A stretch of DNA of 19,834 bases, from contig CAMLED010000004.1 of NCBI GenBank assembly GCA_946479115.1, positions 1 to 19,834 of the forward strand, in the 5' to 3' direction. Numbering within the stretch: the first letter of the stretch is position 1; each line of letters begins with the position of its first letter. Positions 14,642 to 19,834 of this stretch are shown here, piece after piece. The position numbers were made by a program, and so were the translations under genes. Below the pieces are notes generated by a model. That model was not told the DNA's origin. It was given only the letters and a program-made list of their open reading frames with translations, and made no database searches. The stretch comes from an uncultured Candidatus Saccharibacteria bacterium. GTDB taxonomy: Bacteria > Patescibacteria > Saccharimonadia > Saccharimonadales > UBA6022.

Positions 14642-14848
14642 TTAGGCTGCAGTGTCAGTAACGACTTTTTTGCGGCGTGAAATACGGCCACCCTTTGCAC
14701 CAGCAATACGAGCTAGGTCAGGGTTAGCGGCAAAACCACCAGTATGACCAAGACGGCCACCCTTTGCACCAATCTTCGCGTAGAAGTTTGGATCTTTTGC
14801 TAAGTTCTTTGCAGCCGCTTTCTGGCCACCAGCTTTTGTTCCAGCCAT
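14642..14848 (-). CDS. KGG-repeat small basic protein (stress-protein-like)
   Basis: A 68-aa basic protein rich in Gly, Ala and Lys. It carries an 'AGGQKAAAKN' motif and two copies of 'GAKGGR' (about residues 28-33 and 51-56), the hallmark of the KGG domain known from general-stress proteins such as E. coli YciG and B. subtilis GsiB. The two GAKGGR copies are identical over 18 bases (14685-14702 and 14754-14771), suggesting an internal duplication. These proteins are usually unstructured and hydrophilic; molecular function is not established. AGAGGAG (14858-14864) lies 9 nt before the ATG. The leader is unusually structured and the promoter is close to consensus, so high or regulated expression is likely. 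Confidence 0.85.
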   Translation of the reverse strand: MAGTKAGGQKAAAKNLAKDPNFYAKIGAKGGRLGHTGGFAANPDLARIAGAKGGRISRRKKVVTDTAA

Positions 14849-14867
14849 GGGTTCATTCTCCTCTTAT

Positions 14868-14885
14868 CCGAGGTCTCCACCTCGG
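14868..14885 (-). promoter_or_regulatory. Leader hairpin of the KGG gene
   Basis: A perfect 7-bp hairpin in the predicted 5' leader: CCGAGGT, loop GGAG, ACCTCGG on the minus strand. It ends 3 nt before the AGAGGAG region and has no T-tract. The loop itself is a Shine-Dalgarno-like GGAG. A nearly identical layout (7-bp stem, four-base purine loop, then ribosome-binding site) occurs before infB. Confidence 0.55.
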
Positions 14886-14894
14886 TTATTACCT

Positions 14895-14909
14895 CACATA
14901 TGCTATGTG
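14895..14909. repeat. Operator-like palindrome CACATA-N3-TATGTG
   Basis: A perfect 6-bp inverted repeat with a TGC centre, positioned at about +3 to +17 relative to the predicted KGG transcript start. It could be a repressor site or a small RNA stem-loop at the 5' end of the message. The overlapping ATGCTAT core also appears in the promoter spacer (14925-14937, TAGCATAGCATAG). Confidence 0.45.
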
Positions 14910-14918
14910 TATGTTTTT

Positions 14919-14947
14919 ATATTAGCATAGCATAGCCATTTTGTCAA
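14919..14947 (-). promoter_or_regulatory. Strong promoter of the KGG gene
   Basis: On the minus strand a perfect TTGACA (14942-14947), a 17-nt spacer and an extended -10, TATGC-TAATAT (hexamer 14919-14924). The spacer holds a tandem TATGC repeat. The start is expected near 14912, giving a 64-nt leader. This is the best promoter match in the window. Confidence 0.75.
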
Positions 14948-14983
14948 TATGTACATAAGCACTTTTTTATTGTATTTATACTG

Positions 14984-15012
14984 TTGCACATATTCAGATG
15001 GTGCGATATTAT
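14984..15012 (+). promoter_or_regulatory. Plus-strand promoter upstream of a candidate small RNA
   Basis: TTGCAC (14984-14989), a 17-nt spacer and TATTAT (15007-15012). The rpsU promoter uses the same -35 box and spacing. No coding region follows on this strand before the terminator at 15084. The -10 box lies between the arms of a perfect inverted repeat (15000-15005 and 15018-15023). A TATAAT with a weaker -35 is also readable on the minus strand in the same place, so direction is not certain. Confidence 0.45.
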
Positions 15013-15023
15013 AAATACGCACC
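15000..15023. repeat. Inverted repeat GGTGCG-N12-CGCACC around a -10 box
   Basis: Perfect 6-bp arms (15000-15005 and 15018-15023) enclose the AT-rich -10 region. GC-rich arms in an AT-rich intergenic stretch are conspicuous. It may be an operator that blocks the promoter, or a stem if transcribed as part of a longer RNA. Confidence 0.5.
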
Positions 15024-15084
15024 TGTTTGAATCCAAATTCGATTCAAATTAAAACGACCACATCTGCGAGATTGGTCGTTTTTT
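15019..15084 (+). ncRNA. Candidate small non-coding RNA
   Basis: A stretch of about 66 nt starts where the plus-strand promoter predicts initiation and ends in a terminator T-tract. It would fold into two stem-loops. The first is a perfect 8-bp stem (15026-15033 with 15041-15048; TTTGAATC/GATTCAAA) with a 7-nt loop. The second is the terminator hairpin. It contains no ATG and no ribosome-binding site. I do not recognise the family. The alternative is that the hairpins are only the 3' untranslated end of the minus-strand gene ending at 15106. Confidence 0.4.
15051..15084. terminator. Terminator hairpin, probably bidirectional
   Basis: A long stem (15051-15060 with 15073-15082, then 15062-15065 with 15069-15072) with one bulged C (15061) and a GCG loop. 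On the plus strand it ends in TTTTTT (15079-15084), ideal for stopping a plus transcript. On the minus strand it is followed by TTTTAATTT, so it can also end the minus-strand gene that stops at 15106. Confidence 0.85.
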
Positions 15085-15105
15085 ATATAGGAGATAATCC
15101 GCTGT

Positions 15106-15888
15106 CTAGAAGGCCGCTTGGTACTCTTTATCAACAGACCTGGCTATTGTCTCTGTACTCTGTGTTGTCTTAACGGCAATGTCGTCTAGCCCATCATAGG
15201 CAGCCGCTAAATCAGCCTGGGCTGTGGCATACTTCTGCTTATCTTTTGCCGCGTGCGCCGCCAGTACACCTTGCCAAGCCGTTGCGACTGCTGCCGTTTT
15301 TTGCACCGTCAGCTCTTGAATAGGCTTAAAATCCTGGCTAACTGCCACTTTATTGATTGCCTGACTCTTCGATTGCCAGGCCGCGACCTGCTCTTGCCAA
15401 GCCGTATCTGCAACTTCATCTATCTGCGGAAGGCTCTTCAATAACTTTGCCATCGCGCTATCATCTCTGACGAATACTGCCGCTCGCTTAACCTCTTGAT
15501 TTAGATTAGCTAACTTGGCTTGTTGCTCCTGGCACCGTTGGCGCTCTTGCTTCAATGAGGCGATTATTGATTCTTGCCACGCGACCATGGTGTTAATAGT
15601 ACACATTCTCGTCTGGCTTTTATCTATAGACTCTGAAGCTACGGTCAATTGCTTTAACGCCAGCTCCTTGTCTTTATCTGTAGTAACAGGGGCCGTTACC
15701 AGTTTATCAAGCGATGTCTTCACCGCCTCATACTGTAAGGTATAGGCTGGCTGATACTGCACCCACTGCTGACGACTCCATAGTCCATAAGCAGCAACGG
15801 CAATGAAAACGAGACTACATAGGCTAATAACGACTGCTTTTTTATGGTGTCGCAGGAATGCGAACGATGGCCGAGATAGTTTCTTCAT
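15106..15888 (-). CDS. Membrane-anchored helical (coiled-coil-like) protein
   Basis: A 260-aa protein starting MKKLSRP. A basic N-terminus ('RHHKK') precedes one membrane helix (about 18-37, 'AVVISLCSLVFIAVAAYGLW'). The remaining 220 residues are predicted outside the cell and are almost entirely helical, rich in Ala, Gln, Lys and Glu, with long heptad-like stretches ('KQERQRCQEQQAKLANLNQEVKRA'-like region near residue 113-136). Two cysteines flank the middle helix. I recognise no family. The start codon overlaps the stop of the protease gene by one base (TGATG), so the two proteins are made together and may interact. The longer open frame is rejected because of this coupling and because MKK gives the normal charge pattern. 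Confidence 0.75.
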   Translation of the reverse strand: MKKLSRPSFAFLRHHKKAVVISLCSLVFIAVAAYGLWSRQQWVQYQPAYTLQYEAVKTSLDKLVTAPVTTDKDKELALKQLTVASESIDKSQTRMCTINTMVAWQESIIASLKQERQRCQEQQAKLANLNQEVKRAAVFVRDDSAMAKLLKSLPQIDEVADTAWQEQVAAWQSKSQAINKVAVSQDFKPIQELTVQKTAAVATAWQGVLAAHAAKDKQKYATAQADLAAAYDGLDDIAVKTTQSTETIARSVDKEYQAAF

Positions 15889-16637
15889 CACAAGCCAATT
15901 CCTAACTGCGATGACCATAGCTCACTCACTGTTGGCCAAGGATTAAAGGCACAGCCCTGTAAATCGATTGATTGCTGTTGCATTACCTGTGCTGGCTGGC
16001 CCGCACCACTGCAGGAAGCGTGATCATGCCCTAGCCAGTGACCCGTTTCATGATTGACCACCATATGGCGGTAGTCCCGCAAAGATCCACCGGCATTATT
16101 CCATGACGGAGTCGCCCCTAGCCAACGGTCCTGATTAATAATGACGTAACGCCCAGCTCGACAACTATAGTCGACGCCACAGCCCGATGAAAAGCTCGTC
16201 ATCTGTGAAGCTTCACTCAGTACTAAAGTAAAGTCACCACCGCTAGCCACTTCTTGGAAATTAACACCTAGTCGTGACCAGCCCCGGCTATCATTAAGGC
16301 TAGCGTTTGCCTGGGCTTTAAATTCCGCTAGATTGGCCGTGATAACTCCTCGCGTTGTCACACTGTACGTGACAGCGCGTCGATTAGCCTGCTGCGCTGC
16401 CTTTGCCGCCGCTTCAGCGGCATTCTGATCCTTTAGCCACTGCGGATCAGTGAGGCGTGGGGCTTTAACAGTCGACAGAACGCTTGGAGTCTGTGGCAAA
16501 CTAGCAATCTGTGTACTTAAAGAATTATTCGAGGTGGCCGTCGTATTACTCGTACTATTCACAGCCAAAAGAGGACCACTGGTCATTAGTAACCCTACCC
16601 CTGCCGTTGCATACGCCACCGAACACATCATACACAT
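15888..16637 (-). CDS. DUF3152-like secreted metalloprotease (metzincin motif)
   Basis: A 249-aa protein. The first 25 residues are hydrophobic and resemble a signal peptide or anchor, though with no Lys or Arg at the N-terminus. A Ser/Thr/Asn-rich and then Ala-rich linker (26-88) follows, then a folded domain (about 89-249). The motif 'NHETGHWLGHDH' (195-206) is HExxHxxGxxH, the metzincin zinc site (H196, H200, H206, catalytic E197). M219 in 'QVMQQQ' could be the Met-turn. Four or more cysteines suggest disulfides outside the cell. The C-terminal block 'CSGAGQPAQVMQQQ...GCAFNPWP' matches, from memory, actinobacterial DUF3152. A TATAAT ends 10 nt before the ATG and no ribosome-binding site is present. 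Substrate unknown; cell-wall or host-surface proteins are guesses. Confidence 0.82.
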   Translation of the reverse strand: MCMMCSVAYATAGVGLLMTSGPLLAVNSTSNTTATSNNSLSTQIASLPQTPSVLSTVKAPRLTDPQWLKDQNAAEAAAKAAQQANRRAVTYSVTTRGVITANLAEFKAQANASLNDSRGWSRLGVNFQEVASGGDFTLVLSEASQMTSFSSGCGVDYSCRAGRYVIINQDRWLGATPSWNNAGGSLRDYRHMVVNHETGHWLGHDHASCSGAGQPAQVMQQQSIDLQGCAFNPWPTVSELWSSQLGIGL

Positions 16638-16647
16638 ATATAAACCT

Positions 16648-16653
16648 ATTATA
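16648..16653 (-). promoter_or_regulatory. -10 element for the DUF3152-like operon
   Basis: A perfect TATAAT on the minus strand, ending 10 nt before the ATG at 16637, predicts a leader of about 4 nt. No convincing -35 box is seen. It is divergent from the promoter at 16676-16703. Confidence 0.45.
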
Positions 16654-16675
16654 TACTACGTACCGGCAGACGGAC

Positions 16676-16703
16676 TTCACATATACTCAATTAGCTGTAT
16701 AAT
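16676..16703 (+). promoter_or_regulatory. Promoter for the 193-aa hypothetical gene
   Basis: TTCACA (16676-16681), a 16-nt spacer and a perfect TATAAT (16698-16703). The start near 16710 gives a leader of about 25 nt without a clear Shine-Dalgarno. Confidence 0.5.
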
Positions 16704-16734
16704 AACGCCAATACCACATAGACAGATCCATTCC

Positions 16735-17316
16735 ATGACGCATCACTTTGAATACAATCCGACACCTGATAATCATAGTCTTGATGATTACGAGTTCACC
16801 CCAGAACCACCGACTATCGAAGAGCAGGAGCTTGCACTCCTCGATCTCCAAAAAGCCTTCATGAAAGAATGGGCTAATGATCCGAATGGCTTTATGATCT
16901 GGCTGATTCGCCGAGCAGACTCTTATATCGATAGTACTAATGGACTTATTAATTTTTCGCTTGGCTTACGACATACAGATAGCGCATTGGGCGTGCGGCT
17001 CCAAGAGCAGATTGTCATTCATGCTCACGGCAGACGTCTTTTACCAAGTTTGACGCTAGGCAACGAACCAAACACTCAATATATTAATGATTACATCCCA
17101 CTTGTTACAACAATGAACGGTAATAAAAAACTCTCCCGCCATTTAGAGCCTGAGCATGTTGAACTGGTTGAGAGGCAGATCGAGCGGCTACGTCAGTTGC
17201 GGATGTTTTGTCCGAATCTCACTGATGATCTTATGGCGATCATACCGACACCGGGCAAAGAACTAGCACGCATCCAGTACTCGGATGCTTACATGGCCTC
17301 ACGTTCGCGACAATAA
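16735..17316 (+). CDS. Hypothetical protein
   Basis: A 193-aa soluble, acidic-to-neutral protein starting MTHHFEYNPTPDN. I do not recognise it. The first 35 residues are rich in Pro, Asp, Glu and Asn and probably disordered. Residues about 36-193 look helical, with 'LLDLQKAFMKEWANDPNGFMIWLIRRADSYI'-like amphipathic segments and 'VELVERQIERLRQLRMF' near the end. It has no signal peptide, membrane helix or cysteine cluster. The frame is open for about 95 further codons upstream, but that part is antisense to the protease gene and precedes the promoter, so I start at the first ATG after the TATAAT. Its stop is 1 nt from the stop of the convergent M14 gene. Confidence 0.6.
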   Translation: MTHHFEYNPTPDNHSLDDYEFTPEPPTIEEQELALLDLQKAFMKEWANDPNGFMIWLIRRADSYIDSTNGLINFSLGLRHTDSALGVRLQEQIVIHAHGRRLLPSLTLGNEPNTQYINDYIPLVTTMNGNKKLSRHLEPEHVELVERQIERLRQLRMFCPNLTDDLMAIIPTPGKELARIQYSDAYMASRSRQ

Positions 17317-17317
17317 T

Positions 17318-19234
17318 CTATTCCAGCATTGCCCACATCGCTGCTTGATTACGCTCAAACTGATGATAGCTGTGACTGCCAAGCTCAACTAGCAGGCTCG
17401 GGACACCTAGCGCCTGTGCGTACCAATCATCGGCCGTGCCACTAATAGAGTATTCAAACGTACTATCTGACTGGCCAGTTATATTACCGTACCCCGACTT
17501 GCTTGCATACAGTGCCGCGAGGCTAGCCGAATTACCAGCTTGATTTGCCGCTACCATGCCGCCGATACTGTGGTACGAAAGCACCACCCTCGGCCGTAGC
17601 GTTCGCGCGAGTGCAGCTATAGCCTGTGTTTCCGGCTCGGACATCGCCGCTTCTCCACCACCCCCGGGAAATGGCTGATTATTCACTGTCGTGATATCCT
17701 TTTGCCAGTCACCAGTGGCAAAGTTTCGATTCAAATCAACATTATTAGCATTAGTACGAGTCCCACGTGCATATCCATCAGGATTAATAGTCGGTACAAC
17801 CACCACCCTTATTCCCGCAGGGATCGAGCGTGCTTTTACCTCCAGGTCTTGGATCCATCGATCCATCAATAATTTCGTACTTACCTCACCACCATGAATA
17901 GCACCGGTGTACATGACTGTCGTTGCCCCGCTACCAAAATAGTACGCGTTCATAGCTCGTCCCTGTGCAGAGGTGCCAAATGTACTCACCGTCTGACATA
18001 TTGTTCGGCTCGCAAATTCCCAGGCTGAGTTACCAGCTATGTCATACTGGCTCTGTAAATCATTTGTCAGTTTGATCGAGAAATCACCACAACGTGGCAC
18101 ATTCGCGATCGACACAAGTATCTGATTGGCCTTTTTACCCACCAAACTCGCACCACCCGTTAAAGTGACGAACTTTTGAATATCTTGAGGCTCAGAAAGC
18201 GGCTGATCAAAACTTATGACAACCGTTGCCCCCATCGCCACACCATAAGTACCGACATTAACCCCTGTTACTTTTGGGCCGCCCGAAACTTTAAACGGTA
18301 GCTGATATGGTTCAACTAACCCGCTGCCGTCAGCTGCAACGACTTTGTTCACCACCAGGCGGTAATCAGATGAACGCGCCAGCTGATCACTTAGCCGTAT
18401 AGTAGCTCTAGTATCGGTAACCTCTATCTTGGTAGGGACCTTTTCTTGAGTATCGCCTGCTACTTTATAAAGATCAGCAGATACGCTGGTTACCTTTTTA
18501 TCAAACGACAATGTAAGTTCGGTTGGCTTCGCGTACACCACTTCGTCTCTCTTAATAGAAGAGTCAGTAAGCGTTGTTGCCGCCAGTGTTTGAATATCTT
18601 TCTTCGCAAGTGCGGCCACAACAGTGTTATCAAAATGGCGCAGCAACTCTGCTTTATAGGACTGGCTCTGTGCGAGGCCAAGCGTTTCAACACCACATAC
18701 TAGTTGCGTCTTGTCAGTGGAACAACTTGCCTCTTTATTATTGATCTTTAATGAATAGCTAAATATTTCATCACCACCACTCATCTTAAGTGTTAAGGGT
18801 CGTGAAACGGGGATCGGTTTACCTAATGGAGTTATGTCGGCTATAACTGGAGCCGGAATGTGTAGAGCAAATGTTTGCCGCGCAAAGATACCACCAAATG
18901 GTGCCAGACTCACCTTACTTACTCCCGCTCGTGGAGCCTTGGTTGGTGTAATGCAAAGTGACGTTGCCGCGGCAGACCAATTGCCAATTTTGATAACGCC
19001 AGATGGCTCTACCAGGTAGCCACTGTCGTTAACAGTGGCGTGGATACTGGGTAAAAGCGTCAGACGATTAACACAGGTTTTTTCTGCGTATGAAAAGGTG
19101 ACCGGTTTTTCAATCACAAATATAATTACATAAAAGATACTAACAACAAGAAACATAGCTGCCGGAATAGTATACCGTCTAGGGAGTGCCCACAGTGCAG
19201 TGGCGAACGAACGCAATGTTTGTTTTAGCTGCAT
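17318..19234 (-). CDS. Membrane-anchored M14-family zinc carboxypeptidase with Ig-like domains
   Basis: A 638-aa protein. A basic N-terminus is followed by one membrane helix (about 24-41), placing the rest outside the cell. Residues about 45-415 contain beta-rich modules; 'VVYAKPTELTLSFDKKV' and 'MGATVVISFDQPLSEP' are typical of bacterial Ig-like (Big_5 type) repeats. The C-terminal peptidase domain (about 425-638) has the M14 residues: H447 and E450 in 'GAIHGGEVS', R503 in 'DLNRNF', H555 in 'SYHSIGG', and the general base E617 in 'LLVELGSH'. M14 enzymes remove C-terminal residues from peptides, including peptidoglycan stem peptides (MpaA-like). A role in wall-peptide trimming or peptide scavenging is inferred. 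AGGAG lies only 1 nt from the ATG, too close for normal use. Confidence 0.9.
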   Translation of the reverse strand: MQLKQTLRSFATALWALPRRYTIPAAMFLVVSIFYVIIFVIEKPVTFSYAEKTCVNRLTLLPSIHATVNDSGYLVEPSGVIKIGNWSAAATSLCITPTKAPRAGVSKVSLAPFGGIFARQTFALHIPAPVIADITPLGKPIPVSRPLTLKMSGGDEIFSYSLKINNKEASCSTDKTQLVCGVETLGLAQSQSYKAELLRHFDNTVVAALAKKDIQTLAATTLTDSSIKRDEVVYAKPTELTLSFDKKVTSVSADLYKVAGDTQEKVPTKIEVTDTRATIRLSDQLARSSDYRLVVNKVVAADGSGLVEPYQLPFKVSGGPKVTGVNVGTYGVAMGATVVISFDQPLSEPQDIQKFVTLTGGASLVGKKANQILVSIANVPRCGDFSIKLTNDLQSQYDIAGNSAWEFASRTICQTVSTFGTSAQGRAMNAYYFGSGATTVMYTGAIHGGEVSTKLLMDRWIQDLEVKARSIPAGIRVVVVPTINPDGYARGTRTNANNVDLNRNFATGDWQKDITTVNNQPFPGGGGEAAMSEPETQAIAALARTLRPRVVLSYHSIGGMVAANQAGNSASLAALYASKSGYGNITGQSDSTFEYSISGTADDWYAQALGVPSLLVELGSHSYHQFERNQAAMWAMLE

Positions 19235-19242
19235 ACTCCTCT

Positions 19243-19251
19243 ATTTTACCA
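19243..19251 (-). promoter_or_regulatory. Proximal extended -10 of the M14 gene
   Basis: TG-G-TAAAAT on the minus strand (hexamer 19243-19248) ends 8 nt before the ATG and would give an almost leaderless mRNA. A second candidate, TG-T-TATAAT (hexamer 19282-19287), lies 39 nt further upstream and would give a 40-nt leader. No -35 box supports either. Confidence 0.35.
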
Positions 19252-19318
19252 TGGTGGTCATGGTTAGATGAGATAGTAGGTATTATAACAGGGGTGCTGG
19301 ACATAAGCATTTTACAAC

Positions 19319-19351
19319 AAAGAAAAAGACCACCCTATTAGGATGGTCTCT
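19319..19351 (-). terminator. rRNA operon terminator
   Basis: A 9-bp stem (19327-19335 with 19341-19349, one G-U pair in the minus-strand RNA) with a TAATA loop, followed by TTTTT-C-TTT on the minus strand. It begins a few nucleotides after the 5S 3' end. Confidence 0.9.
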
Positions 19352-19356
19352 TTATA

Positions 19357-19467
19357 ATTCGGCACCGTGCTAGTTTCCCACTTTTGGCAGTATAATCGCC
19401 GCTGCTGAGCTTGACTTCTGTGTTCGGAATGAGAACAGGTATTTCCTCAGCGCCATGGGCACCGAAG
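19357..19467 (-). rRNA. rrf: 5S ribosomal RNA
   Basis: The minus strand shows the conserved 5S loop 'CCGAACACAGAAG' and the downstream 'CTGCCAAAAGTGGGA'-type helix. The ends pair as the terminal helix (TTCGGTGCC at 19458-19466 with GGTGCCGAA at 19358-19366, including G-U pairs), giving about 109-111 nt. It lies 200 nt after 23S in the usual 23S-5S order. Exact ends are estimated from the terminal helix. Confidence 0.95.
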
Positions 19468-19667
19468 TAAGGTTTTAGACGCTTTGCGCTGATATAAAGA
19501 GATCAGTGGGTCAAAACCTTGCTTCGATGTCCAAAACATTGGACACGGGTTTGGATGTAATCATTGAAATTTTCATTGATTGACATTGGTGATTAACACC
19601 AATTACTAGTTAAGTCTACCTCATCACCCCTGTTAATGCAAGCATTAACGAATGGTGACAAGGACAT
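19468..19667 (-). other. 23S-5S internal transcribed spacer
   Basis: About 200 nt with no tRNA and no ORF. It is packed with inverted repeats: AAGGTTTTAGAC/GTCAAAACCTT (19469-19480 and 19510-19520) next to the 5S 5' end; TGTCCA/TGGACA near 19529-19546; ATTGGTG/CACCAAT near 19585-19603; and GTTAATGC/GCATTAAC near 19631-19649 inside TCACC/GGTGA. These are probably processing stems for 5S and 23S precursors. Confidence 0.7.
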
Positions 19668-19834
19668 AAAAAGGCGATGGGACTATTAGTACGCTTTAGC
19701 TCCATACATTACTGCACTTCCACCTTGCGCCTATCAAACAGATAGTCTTTCTGTGTCCTCATAGGGAAATCTTATCTTCAAGTTAGTTTCGCGCTTAATA
19801 TGCTTTCAGCGCTTATCTATTCCGAACATAGCTA
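19668..19834 (-). rRNA. rrl: 23S ribosomal RNA, 3' end (partial)
   Basis: The minus strand carries the conserved 3'-terminal 23S sequence: 'AAGATAAGATTTCCC' region, 'GATAGGCGCAAGGTGGAAG', and 'GTACTAATAG' close to the 3' end. Only the last ~167 nt are in the window; the gene continues off the right edge. The 3' end is estimated to within about 10 nt from the position of ACTAATAG. Confidence 0.93.

Noticed and set aside
14685..14771. 18-bp direct repeat as a mobile or CRISPR-like repeat
   Set aside because: It encodes the duplicated GAKGGR motif inside the KGG gene, so it is a coding repeat.
15026..15050. tRNA T-arm-like sequence (TTCGATTC)
   Set aside because: The flanking bases do not form a T-stem and no acceptor, D- or anticodon arm is present. 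The TTTGAATC/GATTCAAA hairpin explains it better.
16450..16734. 95-codon extension of the hypothetical gene
   Set aside because: It is antisense to the protease gene and precedes the plus-strand promoter at 16676-16703.
19468..19667. tRNA gene in the 23S-5S spacer
   Set aside because: Only simple inverted repeats are seen; no cloverleaf or T-loop.

Overview
The window reads as chromosomal DNA of a small-genome, Gram-positive-type bacterium, most likely a Candidatus Saccharibacteria (TM7) or a close CPR relative. This is inferred from content, not from a database search. The evidence is: compact versions of universal proteins (IF-2 of about 590 aa, a four-repeat S1, a short PriA); a type IV prepilin; a DUF5663-like protein; an LPQTG sorting-signal protein; a DUF3152-like secreted metalloprotease; and tight packing with 1-nt start/stop overlaps. 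TGA is used as a stop, so the standard bacterial code applies. I see no transposase, CRISPR array, tRNA or phage gene.

Layout. 1-700 (minus): rpsU then a YqeY-family gene, and at the extreme left edge a ribosome-binding site for a gene beyond the window. 745-3351 (minus): a type IV prepilin, recJ, and a winged-helix regulator whose stop overlaps the recJ start. 3358-4014 (minus): a phosphoribosyltransferase-like gene, divergent from priA (4044-5984, plus). priA is followed by def and fmt (6041-7469, plus), an overlapping pair acting on the formyl group of initiator Met-tRNA. 7443-9739 (minus): a membrane-anchored PP2C phosphatase and a DUF5663-like protein. 9863-12777 (minus): rpsA then infB. 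12876-13262 (minus): a small LPQTG surface protein, divergent from a ROK-family kinase (13349-14164, plus) that overlaps an ImmA/IrrE-like HExxH protein with a zinc ribbon. 14642-14848 (minus): a KGG-repeat protein with an elaborate leader. 15106-16637 (minus): a metzincin-type secreted protease coupled to a membrane-anchored helical protein. 16735-17316 (plus): an unknown protein. 17318-19234 (minus): a membrane-anchored M14 carboxypeptidase. 19357-19834 (minus): 5S rRNA and the 3' end of 23S rRNA.

How it fits together. The left two thirds is mostly information processing: translation (rpsU, rpsA, infB, def, fmt, rRNA) and replication restart or repair (priA, recJ). Envelope and signalling genes are interspersed: prepilin, LPQTG protein, transmembrane PP2C, DUF3152-like protease, M14 peptidase. 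These suit a cell that lives attached to a host.

The most interesting non-coding region is 14849-15105. It holds a strong promoter for the KGG gene, an operator-like palindrome, a leader hairpin, and on the plus strand a promoter followed about 65 nt later by a terminator with another hairpin between them. That last element is a candidate small RNA. A second recurring signal is that several genes have a -10 box only 6-10 nt before the start codon, which suggests leaderless or nearly leaderless mRNAs.
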